From: Agroathelia rolfsii
Taxonomy: Eukaryota > Basidiomycota > Agaricomycetes > Amylocorticiales > Amylocorticiaceae
DNA: 64,000 nucleotides
NCBI GenBank assembly: GCA_018343915.1
Contig: JABRWF010000002.1
Location: forward strand, 992,001 to 1,056,000
Direction of reading: 5' to 3'
How positions within the stretch are numbered: position 1 is the first letter of the stretch; each line of letters opens with the position of its first letter. Positions 33,137-45,916 of this stretch are shown piece after piece. The translations under genes were made by a program, and so were the position numbers. The notes below the pieces were generated by a model. It made no database searches and was not told the origin of the DNA. It worked only from the letters and a program-made list of their open reading frames with translations.

Positions 33137-35361
33137 ATGGGAATCTTCTGGAATACCTTCATTGCTGCCTTCTCGTCACTGGGTGAGTTCTGCAAATATT
33201 CATTTGCAGAGTAGCATAGTATTCTTATCTTATAACTTGAACCTTAGGATCATTCCTTTTCGGGTGAGTTGCGGCCTGAAGTCACTATCATGTGCAATCC
33301 ACTGAAAAATCCTTTGTGGCTTGACATGATACAGCTATGACAGGTGTGTTTGCAAAAGCAATATGGGATCACTGTTGATTATGCTGAATCTGAGTTTTGT
33401 CTCACAGTGGTGTCATTGCTTCCGTCATTACTATGGCCCCTTTCCTCGACAAGTTCAATCCGTCGAGTGATATTCTAGGAGCAATCGTCTCTACTTTTGC
33501 TGGTGGCTGTTTCTTTGGCGCGGCAGGAGTAAGTCTATGCATGTGAAATGCCAATGCATTTGACTAATGAAGTACTTAGGCTGGATGGTTTAACGACAAG
33601 TTCGGCCGAAGAATTGCTATACAGGTATGTACATACACAGCATACAGGATCAAATAATCTCGTACTCAGGAGTAACATAGCTTGGCTGCATTTTGGCTAT
33701 AACGGGCTGTGCAATGCAAGCTGGTGCTAATAGCCTCGGAACCCTAATTGCTGGACGAATCATTGGTGGATTGGCTATAGGGTTAGTCCTCATTTTGTGA
33801 TCATGTGATCAAAGCTGATTTTTTTGCAGTGTTCTTTCAATGACGGTCCCATTGTACAATGTGAGCATTAGAGTCCATAATATGCTATGAAATAAACTAA
33901 CAATCGGATTAGACGGAAATCGCACCACCCAAAACGAGAGGTTTCATGGTTGGCCTAACCCAACAGATGTTGGGTATTGGTGTTATCGTTGCGAATTGGG
34001 TAAGTGGAACTCGTGTTGATGTCTCTGATAAGATCGGAATAAACTCTACTACTCAGGTCGGTTACGGGAGCAATACTCTCCACTCCGATGTCTCATGGCG
34101 TCTGCCATTGGCCTTACAGGTGAGCACAAGATCTAATCAGTTGTTGTTTCTCCGGTTGCTAAGATGCTTGTAGATTGTGCCTGCAGCCTGCCTTCTTATC
34201 GGCATCCAATTCCTGCCCAACAGTCCTGTATGAATTTTCCTACTGCCATCTACTGGTTTGATTCTTATAGAATGCTATCTTCACAGAGATGGCTTATTGA
34301 AGTTGGCCGCGATGAAGATGCCCGAGAGGCCGTACACCGCTTGCATCGCCCTTCGACACCCGAAGAGGAGAAACGGGCTGACGAAGACTTTGCCACCATG
34401 CGGGAACAAATTCTGGCTGAGCTTTCTATTCGCAGTCGAAGTGTCAAGGACCTGTTTGCTACGCCAGCAATGACCAAACGTACCTTGGTTGCCATGGGTG
34501 TCCAAGTCTTTGGTCAATTCACCGGCATCAATGGTATGTCAAGTTTCACAAATTAGTGGCCTCTCATAAGGTAAACTAATATCATTGGATGTAGTCATCA
34601 ACTACTACGGTCCTAAAATTTACGAGGGTCTTGGTCTAAGTGCTGGCCAATCCCTTTTGGTGCAGGGAATTTACGGTGCCGTTGGACCTATCGCCAACCT
34701 TTTCTTGTGAGTATTGTTCACCAAATGTTTCTGGGATATACTGACACCGTAGTTTATAGCATCACACTAGTCCTCGATCGTGTAGGACGTAAGAAGCCTC
34801 TTGTCTTTGGTGCTGGCAGTTTTGTGTGCACGTTCTCCGTCTTGGCTGCCATTATTGCCAGTTTCCCTCCTGGAGAGAATGCGAACGTTTCCGGTCAGCG
34901 GGCTGGTCTTGCCATGATCTTCTTGACAAGTATAATCTTCTCTCTGTCTTTTGGTCCCGTTTCTTGGGTCCTAGCCTCTGAGGTGTGTTAACTTATCTAT
35001 GCTTTTTTAAATATCTTATGAACGACCTCGCCCCTTTATTCAGGTCTTCCCAACCAGCACACGTTCCATTGGAACAGCTGTTGCAACATGCAGCAACTGG
35101 GCTTTCAACGTCATGCTTTCTCAAGTCTCTCCCATTGCCATGGAGAACATTGGCTGGAAGTTCTACGTTATCTTCATTGTTATGAACTTCGTTGACTGCT
35201 TGCTCATCCTTTTCTTCTTCCCTGAGACCAAAGGTCGCTCTTTGGAAGAGATGGCTGTTGTCTTCGGCGACCAAATCGACGCCAACGCAGTCCTTCAGGA
35301 GGAGCGTGCACCCAGGCACTCGCCCGCAGAAGAGAAGGGCATGGTCGAGTATGCTGCATGA
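33137..35361 (+). CDS. MFS sugar porter (hexose transporter-like)
   Basis: Twelve-helix member of the sugar porter family. Start MGIFWNTFIAAFSSLG, then FLFGYDSGVIASVI, GAIVSTFAGGCFFGAAGAGW, the loop motif DKFGRRIAIQ, AGRIIGGLAIGVLSMTVPLY, EIAPPKTRGFMVGLTQQMLG, PNSPRWLIEVGR, VFGQFTGINVINYYGPKIYE, LDRVGRKKPLVFGAG, GPVSWVLASEVFPTSTRS, and the C-terminal FFFPETKGRSLEEM. These are the classic sugar porter signatures (GRR, PESPRWL-like, PETKGRS). At least ten short introns interrupt the first half; exons are longer in the second half. Probably plasma membrane proton-sugar symport; the substrate cannot be assigned. The transporter that follows is on the opposite strand and unrelated in subfamily. 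Confidence 0.92.
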
Positions 35362-36015
35362 TTGTGTCTTTTTTGCGCCATCGTGAGGGCTTCCTTTTTC
35401 TGCTCCCTTTTGTTCTTTTTGTAATTTGGCTTTCGCATGTAACACTCCCCCATTCACGAGTTTCATGCTAATCTGGTCCCTCTTATTACGTTACGTTAGT
35501 TTCCCATTTCAAGTTTGTATATTGACGACCTCAGTCATTCACGTCACACGATACAATCACGTCTATTAGGATCTCTTTAAATTGGTGTATTCTTAGTAGT
35601 AATGCAATCTCAGAATAAACGGTATCTATAAATCAGAATGGCGATCAGTATCTCCTCGGCTGCGCAATAATACCATTCCTAAAACTTTCCGTCACGCTAG
35701 TCATGCCTCAGGTCAAGGGCGATTACCGTCCGAACTCAGAAAGCCTGCACCGAGGCATTTGATCGGTAGATCAAGAGAATAAAGCTATTGGGTAGGGGCA
35801 GCATAAATATCGCCGAATATGTGTCGTGTGAAATCAAGACAAGACCTGGATATATGCGCGCGCCTCATCTGACCTTTACACGCGCCTGTCATCGAGACAC
35901 GAGTCTTCGTAAATGAAAAGCTCTGGCACAGTCGGTAGATGAAAATCAAGACTACATTCCAATCCCGGCAATGTCTCTAGAAGAAAGATCCAACTGTCTA
36001 CTATATGGGTATATG
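35362..36015. other. Intergenic between two convergent transporter genes
   Basis: Two 3' ends meet. No gene seen. Confidence 0.45.
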
Positions 36016-37966
36016 TTACTCATTATCGTGATCCTCATCATCCTCTGCATCCCAAGCTTTCGACGGCAACAAACTGGCGACCACCAACGATCCAACCGAA
36101 AGGATGATCATAATTACATAAACCAAAGATCCACCCAGGATGTTTTGTTTGACCGAGAGAGCAAAAAGGGACGTTGATGCAGCGGGGCCGAAGGTACGAG
36201 CAAACGAAGCGGCTGTTTGCGACAGACCATTAGTAGCACCGAGGGCGCGCGGACTCGGAGCAGAAGATGTGATATAAATGAAAACGCATGCTGTATGGAA
36301 AGGGAGAAGGGGAATCGTCAGAACGATTCCTACAGGGATTTAATTTGAATGAAAGGGGAAGAAGACGTACAATAACTCAAGTCAACGAGCACAGCCATGG
36401 CAATCTGTATTCCGAGTATGATATATAGTTCTAGGCCTTTGCCATACTTGATACTCACAGCGCTGAGCACTGGGAATATGGCAAAAAGAGGTACAAAGAA
36501 ACTTATGGATATGATCAAAAGCCTTTTGAGACCGAATTTATCGAGAATCTTGGAGAAGAAAAGGCCTTGGAAGAGGCCATTTGCGACCCCGTATATAGCC
36601 ATAATACTCCCAATAGATTGGGGTGGTAGGCCCAGACCACCATCGCGCTGCTCCGTGAAGTAGAACAACGGGAAGAGCGCTTGGTAGGCGATGTCCAGAA
36701 TGGCGACACAGATGTAGATAGCTATCGAAAGCAAGACAGGTCGCACGAATACAGCTCGCAATGGTACACGATCATTTCCACTGGCAATTTGATTGGGCGT
36801 ATGTATAATACCACCGACCAAATCACAAGGATACTTGTTTCTTTTTAAGCTCTGTTGAGGTAAAGTCAGATTTATCCCAGCTTGGTCTAATAGCACCTAC
36901 TTCTTCGAGGAAGAAAGCAGTCGCCAGAAAAGCAAATGCGGAATATGATGCTGCCACGAAGCAAGGGAGAGCATACGGATACTCCGCCCAGAACGGGCTG
37001 CTGAAAATTGTAGGCCAGTGTCGCTGTGGGTTATAAAAACCCCCTCCAATCAATGGTCTACGACATTGAATTAGTTTTTGTGCATAAAAGCCAATTCACG
37101 CGTCAATTCATACCCAATAGTCACACCAACACACCAAATGACTGGTAAAAACGAAAACGCCTTGGCTCTGTTTGTAGAATCCGTGATCTCTCCCATCATG
37201 GACTGTTAGGACGTCAGAAAAGATGAACCGAGATGATTAGGACATCCCATACCTTCATAACACCAATATTGCCGTTTAGGAAACCCGCCAAACATCGGCT
37301 ATACGACCATAGGTCTGGACATCAGATATAACATAAGAGCTTTAACAAAATACAGACCTTATCACCAGTTGCCAGAAGGTCTTTGAAAGACCAAAAGACA
37401 TCATGGAGACACAAAGGCCGAAGAGGCCGACAAGCAAGATAGGCTTCCTGCCGAACGTATCGGAAGCTCGGCTCCAAGCAAAAACAGTAAGGCCTTGGGC
37501 GAAAAAGAAAAGCGATTCCTATACTAGCTTTCAGATTGGCTACGTAGATGCGATAGGAACAACACGTACGATAAGACCCGCATAATATCCAACCTAGGAC
37601 CAGCGGTCCTGACACGTTTAGTTTGATAACAACGAAGGCTGAAGCAACACGCTACCTTTCTGGTATCCCCTTGGATGATGTCGAGGCCAGAGACCAGCTA
37701 TAATAGTGGTTAGATGATGCAGCAGCGATAGGTATTAGAGCTAGTGATAGAACCTCATTGATGAATGGGTATATGCATAAAGCAGTGATAGGCTCCGATA
37801 GCTGCAGGCATAACACCATAGCCAGCTGCAATTTTGGCAGTGGTGTCACCTTCTTCTTCTCTTTCAACCGCATGCTCGCATCTGAATCGGAGCGTGGAAG
37901 TAGAGTTGTCCTCTCATGAGGGGCATTACGGTCGTTAGAGGTGGTCATGGGTGCGGTCGTTGGCAA
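36016..37966 (-). CDS. MFS transporter, drug/zinc-facilitator (TetA/ZIF-like) type
   Basis: Read on the minus strand: a charged N-terminus with RTTLLPRSDSDASMRLKEKKK, helix 1 LQLAMVLCLQLSEPITALCI, FFFAQGLTVFAW, the MFS signature loop RASDTFGRKPILLVGL, RCLAGFLNGNIGVMK, MMGEITDSTNRAKAFSF, GVTIGPLIGG, PYALPCFVAASYSAFAF, a long charged central loop, then VLLSIAIYICVAILDIAYQALFPLF, GSIMAIYGVANGLFQG, LDKFGLKRLLIISISFF, IYITSSAPSPRALGATNGLSQT, RTFGPAASTSLFALS, and an acidic tail DAEDDEDHDNE. The R.SD..GRKP loop and the APSP..LGA.NGL.Q block are typical of the yeast/fungal family related to plant ZIF and bacterial tetracycline antiporters. Substrate unknown. A second Met 18 nt in (37948) may be the start. 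Confidence 0.85.
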
Positions 37967-40350
37967 GAGGGGGAGAACGAGGGCGTCCTAAAGAGAACGT
38001 TATGCGCGATGCTCTTGTCTTTATACTAACTTACCAGCCCTTCTCATTGTTCACAGGACCTAGACCGGCGAGTAATCCGGAGCATGTAATTTCGTATTTG
38101 AGCGATAGAGAAATCATAAAGAAGATGCCGAGAAGTCGGCGCGTGATATGATGATGTAAAATGACCTTGGGATCTTTGACCCTACACGGACTACCACTCT
38201 AGTTATCAAATATTGTGATTGTAAGTAGAAATGGCGCCTTTTAAGATTAGTAACCTACTACCTTGTCATCGATAAAGGCGACTCTTGCAACCTACGAGGT
38301 CATACTCGGGCTATCGGCTCCGAAACTAACCGTGACCATGGGTCATCATCGAAGCCACAACTCCAAGAAGTGTCGGATAATCTTGCTACTCAGATTTATC
38401 ATCAACTCGGATGCACAACAATACCTGAAATGCATCAAGGTTTGATTGTCTGTAATGATAATATTATCTCGGGGTCCGAAATCCGTGTCACTGAGAGTGT
38501 AAACGGTCTCCTTCGCCATCATTGTATTCACTGATTATCTGGGAGCAGCTACAACTCTGAGGTCTCGACTATATTCGCCACTGTGCACGGCTTTCATTTT
38601 GGGTATGTCACAGCCTCCCCTCCTTTCCGGAAAGAATGTCCTTTGAATATCACCAATATCGTGCTTGTGCAAATGACAGCACATCAGTTAACGAGATCTG
38701 GTTGCCCCCATTTATCGTATTATCCCCCTTCATTTTCAGCTAGCTTGAAGTTTAAAGTTTAAAAAGCCACTGGCTTAGCTTGGGCAGGGGGAGGGGATAA
38801 GGATATTGTACAGCAAGCCGCAAGGTCAAAGCTTTGGTGGATTCACGACATGATGTGGCAACACAGCCAACAACTCGGTTTAATATATCAGTACATCATT
38901 TCCGTACCTTGTCGCTCGATCATGCGTCAATCTTGCCTGTATTCGTTGTCTCTCGTTGTGATCCTATGATTTATTCTGTTCCGCCTTTTACAACAAACAA
39001 TGTCAACGCTGTGCAGTAAACATAGCACACCTTTTAGAGCCTCGGATCAGAAGTGGATATACGTCATAAAGACAGAGAGACAGAGTACAAAGTAGTCTGT
39101 GCTGAAAGCGAGGTGACGTGAGACGACGAATCTCAACGTATACATTACAATACATGTGCCAAGCTTGAAGTAAGACACTGCCAGGAGCGGTGGCTGGACG
39201 CAACCAGTCTGAGGTAAATGAATATCCAGATGGAGATACTGATTTGATGTTGTTGAGGCAGAAAAGTTGGTTAAGGTATGGTCAACCGTGGCACTTAGTA
39301 GGGCACCAGGCTCAGATGCTCGCACTGCTAATTGCCTTTTGCCTAGGTCGTTCCTCACCTTCGATTCGAATAGCAGGACGAAAAGGATTCGCCTATGGCT
39401 AGTTGAGAGCTGGAAAGTCAAGCGAGTGGACGTAAAACATGTGGAGGGACAGTTACAAGAGCTCAGGCACAAACTGTCCAGACAGTGCGTCAGAGTTATA
39501 ACGTAAATAAGGACGCCGATTTGTCCTTTTTCAGCTCATAATGATATCTTCGTCAGCTATTACAGCGATGTGGAACCAGTGCTGATTGATAGCAAGGACA
39601 GGAACAAACTATTAAAGTGGCCACAAGACATTCACGGCTAAAAGGCTAGGCAAAAAGGAGGTGTAGAGCCACTTCTTGAAGCTCAGAGGACTATTGTTGC
39701 TTGGTAAAGAATAGAGTGTCATCTGAGTTGGTCAACGGCGTCCAGGGGAAAACATTGCCAAGTTGCATTTACTTGGCCTGTCAGTGGTAGTAGCAGTTGG
39801 CATTCTTGCGTTGTTGACATCTATTGACACTGACCTGAAATGCCCATACCCAAGACTTGACAGTGATTGTGATCATTCAACGCCATTTACTTCAAGTTAC
39901 TATCTATCATTCCATCCATTGTCTGGCTCTCCACGATGTCTTTCTAAATGTTTTGCCAACTATTGCGACCTATAGTGCCTATCTGCACGTCATAATGCTC
40001 AGGTACAGAGGTACCACCGGTGTCATAACGGCTTCAGTCAAGACATCTCGGCTGGAGTCATGATCGGACCTTGCTTCAACACACCTACTGGGCACCCATC
40101 TTTCAAAGTATCGGATGTCGCTTCAAAATACACCACCTTGAGTATGAAACATCGTGATTCTCTCTGTAAGCTGTGCTGAAGCCAAACCGACTATATATGG
40201 GCGTCTTCACGACCTGCTTGTGGTCTCAGTTTCACCCTACTCAACATCTTCACCTTCACATTCCTGACTGTCTGGAAAACAGCAGGACGGCCATTTTCTT
40301 AGTTATCATTTATAATCCAAGTTACACCACACTATACATCATAATTCTTA
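37967..40350. other. Large intergenic region, no gene recognised
   Basis: Open frames on both strands (for example 39047-39472 minus and 39267-39506 plus) are mutual shadows without motifs. The last 200 bp, with a tatatatggg element near 40190, look like the promoter of the zinc-binding protein. Confidence 0.4.
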
Positions 40351-41032
40351 ATGGAGCCATCTGACAAGGAGTACTATGGCGTCCCTTCGCCAACTTATAC
40401 CTTCCCACCCAGATCAACCAGTCATAGTTCATTCTTCGACCCATCCCTCCAGTTACAGTCTCGGTGCTCCCCAATCTCTGGGCCGGATCCAAACTATACG
40501 TTTCCTCCTAAACCGCTACCAGGACATACGCCTCACCATCATTCGAACTTATTTGACGATGACACACCCTGTCTAGATACTGCTCGCCCTGTTGTATCGC
40601 CATTGCCATCACAAGCCGGCCCTTTTTCTATCTATCCAAATTCCTCGATGCGCCCCCGAGTGCCACAAAGGGGTTCTGCACCATCCGAGCCTGCGGAGTG
40701 CGTCCGGTGTCGGAAAGTCTTCGACGCGAGAGTCAAAGGGTACAAAGGAGATTGTGTCTATCACCCTGGTAAGATTCAGGGATGTTGCTCTCCGGGAGTG
40801 GACATTATTAACTCAGTTTACTTCCCATACATTATATTTATCCGATTCATGGATTTCCCTATAAATTTTGATGTCAATAGGGCAACTTATTATGGAGAAT
40901 TATGAACACTTACGTTCAGGATCGCTACAGTACCAGCGAGCTGGCGGTGCAATGCGTGCTCCGATATGGACCTGCTGCGATGGCCGCCCAGAGAGTAGCG
41001 GCTGCTGTACTGGGCAGCACAAAATGGCATAG
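40351..41032 (+). CDS. CHORD-like zinc-binding domain protein
   Basis: 189 residues from exons 40351-40768 and 40881-41032 (phase-1 intron inside the domain). Residues 1-115 are Pro/Ser-rich and low complexity with repeated TYTFPP and NYTFPP. The C-terminal 75 residues carry ECVRC, a spacer with KVFDARVKGYKGD, CVYHPG, then after the intron WTCCDGRPESSGCCTGQH. The order C-x2-C, C-x2-H (YHPG), W.CC, GC..G.H is that of CHORD-type zinc modules, which bind two zinc ions and serve in co-chaperone complexes. Whether this truly is CHORD or a related fungal zinc module cannot be settled by eye. Splicing is needed to complete the metal ligands, which supports the model. Confidence 0.75.
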
Positions 41033-42143
41033 TCAGGGAGTATGATCCAATGAAACCCGCTCTTTTTTAATTCTTACCCTTCATTCTCGCTTGTATTCTA
41101 CACCATACTTCAAAAGGACTATCGCCGCTAGACTAATTTATTAAATTATTAACTTTACGCAGATAAGAATTTCACATGACATTCATGAACATTTGAACAT
41201 GTATTTATTTACACAGTCTTATTATCCCCGTAGACTTTATTCTTATGTTTCGAAGTTAATGCACATATCATGTGTGGATAGTACTATGGATTTTGTTGTC
41301 AAAATAACGTTACAATAGTTAGAGACATGGTTGACACGGTTGGATGGCTCGAATCCACTAAATTGCGACCGAGCGGGACGTGCGCAACAGCCAGTCGGAT
41401 CAGGCAGCGATCAGATGTGACTGCACGGAAATGATTAAGGAAATAGAACATTAATTTGTTATTCAGTCAGTTGCCTGGGAGAGATCGAAGAAACACTGTA
41501 CAGCTACAGCTTGGGTGATGATAGGGTATAGATGCCGTAATCATAGAGGTGGCGTACAGTCATAAACACCTTAATGACCATATCACAGGATGCAGGGCGC
41601 AGTCTTAGGAAGTTTTCACAGGCATCACATACAGATGGACGGATGGGGTGATTGCATCTGTTGTGACAGCACATCATGATTCATGATACTAATCCGTAAG
41701 CTAAGTTGAGCCCAGACAGCGGTTCGGGATCATCCACCTGGGTAAAAGGTGTGAAGCTGAGAAACACACAGGAGTAGATGAAAGACCACAAGGAATTGTC
41801 ATGGAATCATGGGGTCAATATTGTTGTTGAAGCGGTTGGAGCAAGAGTAGTCTGCCGAGGTCTGTGGCAGTGCTCCGAAGCCAGCTCCGACAGGGTGCCG
41901 ATGAATGCCGCGCTGTGTCAGCATTGTTCCGCCACCACCGCCTCCTCCGGGCTCCGCGATGGCACGCATCTGTTACAAGTAATTAACTTGTTAGGGGATC
42001 TCCCCCCTTATTGTCTGCCGAGTCAGTGCAAACTGGGTGAACCACTCTCCTATGGCGCTCTAGGGGCAAATCTTCGATAAATACTGGGTTACTCTCCAAA
42101 CATCTGTCCGTCCTTCTCTTCCCTCAGATCACCCAGGCAGCGT
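41033..42143. other. Intergenic, no gene recognised
   Basis: A 100-codon frame at 41778-42080 has no motif. The right end is the likely promoter of the disordered protein. Confidence 0.4.
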
Positions 42144-43034
42144 ATGAACTCGTCTCTGGCAGCGGTTACTTCTGCAAAGAGCGACAGCGCTCCTAGATTA
42201 AACAGCGATTCATCTCCTGCATTCAAACGCCCGGCGTCTTCTTCTTCTCCTTCTTCTAGCTCATCACGACCCGCCAAGGGACCCCGACTATTGAGAAGAA
42301 CAGAAACTTACATCACCCTGGACGCGCGGACTACATCGCCCCCCATGACTGTGATGAGCATCTGTTCCAATTCCAGAACCAACAAATCGGATCAGTCTCC
42401 ATACGTCCCTTATCATAGATCGCTCCGGTACCAGAAGGAGCAGAGGGATAAAAGGAGACGGTCTTACAACACTCCCACCACGTACTCTAGCAGCGTCCCC
42501 GCTACTGCGCACCCACCCGGGACACCCTCCGTCCAGCTGACAAAGACGAGTCCCACTTTGTTGACAAAGGCGCCACCTACCCCTAAAATACAAGCCGGCT
42601 CGCCTGCGACGAAACAATCGATAGCTTACACTCCGTCTCTGACAAAGCCAATTCCTGACTCTTTCAAGAAGACATCCACCTCCCCCAAGTCTTCACGCAT
42701 CAACATGCCCCGTCCCCGCGCATCCTCCCCACTCTCACCTGTACAGAGGCAACTCACTCCTCGTCAAGGCATGCCCTCATCAAAGCGAGAACCGAATTTA
42801 TATAAGCTCGCCATACGAACAAGGATGAAGTCCTCTCCCGAGGGCGCAAAGATCCTCCATATGGGCGCTCGGCTAGCATTTTCCATCTATGCCGCGACGA
42901 AGGAGCTAGAGGCGCTTGCAGCCCTCGCCCAAGCTCAGGACGATGACGAGGAGCAGGAATCCGAACCTGAAGCAGAGCCTACTTGGGGTATCATGTCAAA
43001 CAGTGACTGGAACGTCATCCCCATGGCCTTCTAA
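42144..43034 (+). CDS. Intrinsically disordered protein, unknown function
   Basis: Single-exon frame of 296 residues. Very rich in Ser, Pro, Thr, Lys and Arg, with runs of serine (ASSSSPSSSSS) and many SP/TP sites that could be phosphorylated. A more ordered segment lies near the end (about 225-262): LYKLAIRTRMKSSPEGAKI, LHMGARLAFSIYAATKELEA, then an acidic stretch DDDEEQESEPEAEP and a terminal WGIMSNSDWNVIPMAF. The combination of a conserved-looking helical piece and Trp-containing tail suggests a real protein. I recognise no family. Absence of introns is notable among split neighbours. Confidence 0.6.
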   Translation: MNSSLAAVTSAKSDSAPRLNSDSSPAFKRPASSSSPSSSSSRPAKGPRLLRRTETYITLDARTTSPPMTVMSICSNSRTNKSDQSPYVPYHRSLRYQKEQRDKRRRSYNTPTTYSSSVPATAHPPGTPSVQLTKTSPTLLTKAPPTPKIQAGSPATKQSIAYTPSLTKPIPDSFKKTSTSPKSSRINMPRPRASSPLSPVQRQLTPRQGMPSSKREPNLYKLAIRTRMKSSPEGAKILHMGARLAFSIYAATKELEALAALAQAQDDDEEQESEPEAEPTWGIMSNSDWNVIPMAF

Positions 43035-43678
43035 TTAGGCAATCATCGCACAAAGTCAAACACCACCAACACACACATAGGATTTGAATTGGATTTATTT
43101 ATTGCAATCATCAACAAGGATACCGCCACATATCATACACCAATGGATACGCACACACACATACACATACGTGTATCATCTGCAGGGTTCAGCCCTATCA
43201 TTCGACAACACCGGAATATATCGAGGGGCCTCATGGCATCCCTAATACGTACTTTTGCAACATCCTTGTTTCCCGTCGCATGAACTGCCGTTATTTCCTG
43301 GTGACAGAAGGGACTCGCATGCGAGTGGGATTGTGGAGAGTTGCTTTTATCTTTTGCGGCAGCTGAATATGAACATCAGTTTGTTGCTGGGTTTGGGGGG
43401 AAATGGACATTATTAATGTACAACACTTTTTGCATTGCAGTATTTGCACTTTATATCTCTGTACTTCGTCTGTACTTCAACCTTTCCATATGGAAATGTA
43501 TTTTGTCTCTTAAAAAACTATGACCATGATTTTGTCGCATAAGATTGATTAGATGAGTAACAATGCGGCCGGGGTCAGGATATAACCAACTCGGCTGCGA
43601 AGTTGATGAGGGGTTCACTTTGCACGCCACTACACAACACACCACACTGATTCTGCGCCCGACCCTTTGAATAAAACC
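43035..43678. other. Intergenic, RAE1 promoter region
   Basis: No gene seen. A short run of aca/cac repeats lies near 43156-43168. Confidence 0.4.
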
Positions 43679-45400
43679 ATGTCGTTCTTCGGTGCTGCAT
43701 CTCCTGCAGCGGCAACGGCTGACAAGGATATAGAGGTTGCTGAACCACCCTCTGACTCGATCTCGTCGCTTGCCTTTTCGCCTGTGGCCGACTACCTCGC
43801 CGTGGGCAGCTGGGACAACAATGTACGGTCTGGCTCAGTCATTGTTATAGTGGCGCGACCACAAACGCGTTCTTTTCGTGCTTTGAACTGATAGCGAGCG
43901 ACATGGACTAACATGCTGACGCTGCCTATCGACAGGTTCGTATTTACGAAGTCGGAGCAAATGGCCAGACTCAGGGAAAAGCCATGTATTCACACCAAGG
44001 GCCTGTCCTGAGCGTCTGCTGGAATAAGGCAAGTGGCCGCCATTTTTTTTGCCACGCGCCTAAGTGCGCTCCCTGAAAAATTAATTGCTTATGCTTTTGT
44101 ATCTTAGGAGGGCAACAGAGTCCTATCTGCAGGTGCTGACAACGCTGCCCGTCTGTTCGACATCTCCACCGGCCAGGCGCAACAGATCGCACAGCATGAG
44201 GCGCCCATCAAGGTAGTCAAGTGGATAGATGTTCAGGGAGGCATTGTTGCAACCGGCAGCTGGGATAAGACAGTCAAAGTACGTGTGTTCTTCATTTCTC
44301 TCTGTTCTTGTGTCGTGCGCATCCTATGCCCACCTTTTGGCAGCGCGTCTAGGGTGTTGCGCGCACACGCACCGGTTTATCCGATTGATGCTAATTGGTG
44401 ATATCACAAAACCAGTATTGGGACACACGTACGCCGAACCCGATCATGACTGTCAACCTGCCTGAGCGATGCTATACGATGGATGTCTCGTTTCCGTTGA
44501 TGGTCGTCGGCACCGCCGAGAGGCATATCCAAATCTACAACCTTTCCAACCCAAACACCGTTTTCAAAGTCAGGATTACACAGCGCTCTCTTTAGTTGGT
44601 CTTACTTCTCATGCTGACGGGAACCAATTAGTCTATTCAATCGCCTCTCAAGTGGCAAACACGAGTCGTGACATGCTTCACCGGTAGCCCCAGCTCCGGG
44701 TTTGCTGTAGGAAGTATTGAAGGCAGGGTGGCTATCCAGTAAGTTCAAGGCGGGTTGCTTGTTGCAAGTAAAGATGCTCATGTTTTTATCTCCTTCTCCA
44801 AGATACGTCGAAGATAAGGATGCTTCGTGAGATATTTCCAACGTGCTTTCCCCATTAAGGACATGGTTCTAACTGTGACCACTGTGCTATAGGAACAACT
44901 TTTCGTTCAAATGCCATCGTCGTGATTCTAGCCCCACTACCAAGGACCAATCCCTTGTATACGCCGTCAATGATATCAACTTCCATCCTGTTCATGGGAC
45001 GTTCTCTACTTGCGGTAGGATATCTCACACTCATCTTTATTTTTACATTGTCATGTCTTACGATTTATTTGTGTTTCTTAGGATCTGATGGCACCATCCA
45101 CTTCTGGGATAAAGATGCTCGCACAAGATTAAAGAGTAAGCTCATCAACGGCGCTTATACCACAAAAAAAACCATCCTAATCGTACTACTTCTCCACCTT
45201 GTTTTTGTTTAGCCTTCGACCCCGCGCCTGGCCCCATCAGCTGCTCGGGTTTCAATCGCAACGGATCCATCTTTGCCTATGCTGTATCGTACGATTGGAG
45301 CAAGGGCCATTCCGGTATGACACCGGGACACCCTAACAAGCTGATGTTGCACGCGTGCAAAGATGATGAGGTGAAGAAGAGGCAAGCCAGGACACGGTAA
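43679..45400 (+). CDS. RAE1: mRNA export factor Rae1/Gle2 (WD40 protein)
   Basis: WD40 beta-propeller of the nuclear pore. The spliced frame reads MSFFGAASPAAATADKDIEV, DSISSLAFSPVADYLAVGSWDN, VRIYEVGANG, HQGPVLSVCWNKEGNRVLSAG, ADNAARLFDISTGQ, APIKVVKWIDVQGGIVATGSWD, KTVKYWDTRTPNPIMTVNLP, ERCYTMDVSFPLMVVGTAER, IQIYNLSNP, FTGSPSSGFAVGSIEGRVAI, NFSFKCHRRD, VYAVNDINFHPVHGTFSTCG, DGTIHFWDKDARTRLK, and YAVSYDWSKGHSGMTPGHPN near the end. The DYAVSYDW..GH block and the FKCHR block are hallmarks of Rae1. It binds the GLEBS motif of Nup98 and acts in mRNA export. About nine exons. The start is the ATG at 43679; the stop is TAA 45398-45400. Confidence 0.96.
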
Positions 45401-45550
45401 ATGACCTAGGTATCTTCTATGTTCTTGTTTGTTGTCGTGTATATGTAGCTTTATTCTTTCAATGTACTCCCTGCACGTTGATAGAAAAAAAGCTAGTTTT
45501 GTCCGTAGACGGATCTGTGCCTCTGAGCGATATCGGTAACCTCGTCTTTC

Positions 45551-45916
45551 CTACTAGTTACCACAAAGAGTAATGGCAGTGCAATTGTATTAGTTTTTAC
45601 CTACTTCTCTATTATTTTTCTTCAAATAAAAAAAAAAGTAAAATATAACATCAATGTGTTTTAGATTTCTGTTATAGGTAGGTATAATTATATAGTGAAA
45701 ATACAGTTGAAGTCAAACTTGGCAATGGCAAGATTTTTAAAAACACAAGTTTGACTTCAACTGTATTTTCACTATATAATTATACCTACCTATAACAGAA
45801 ATCTAAAACACATTGATGTTATATTTTACTTTTTTTTTTATTTGAAGAAAAATAATAGAGAAGTAGGTAAAAACTAATACAATTGCACTGCCATTACTCT
45901 TTGTGGTAACTAGTAG
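45551..45916. repeat. Perfect 171-bp inverted repeat with 24-bp loop
   Basis: Left arm 45551-45721 and right arm 45746-45916 are exact reverse complements, including a 10-base A run and its T counterpart, with only 24 bp between. The outer ends are ctactag and ctagtag. The repeat lies in the 3' flank of RAE1, about 100 bp from the tRNA gene. No open frame or transposase is inside. A 9-bp direct repeat (agctagttt) occurs at 45491-45499 and 45921-45929, but on the left it stands 51 bp away from the arm, so it is not a clean target-site duplication. Either a foldback/MITE-like element or an assembly artefact. Confidence 0.95.

Noticed and set aside
38000..40300. Possible gene in the 2.3-kb gap between transporter and zinc-binding protein
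   Set aside because: Open frames are short, mutually antisense and without family signatures.
41778..42080. 100-codon open frame before the disordered protein
   Set aside because: No motif, and it ends in the promoter region of the next gene.
45551..45916. CRISPR array or riboswitch-like hairpin
   Set aside because: There is one perfect palindrome rather than spaced repeats, and the context is a fungal nuclear genome.
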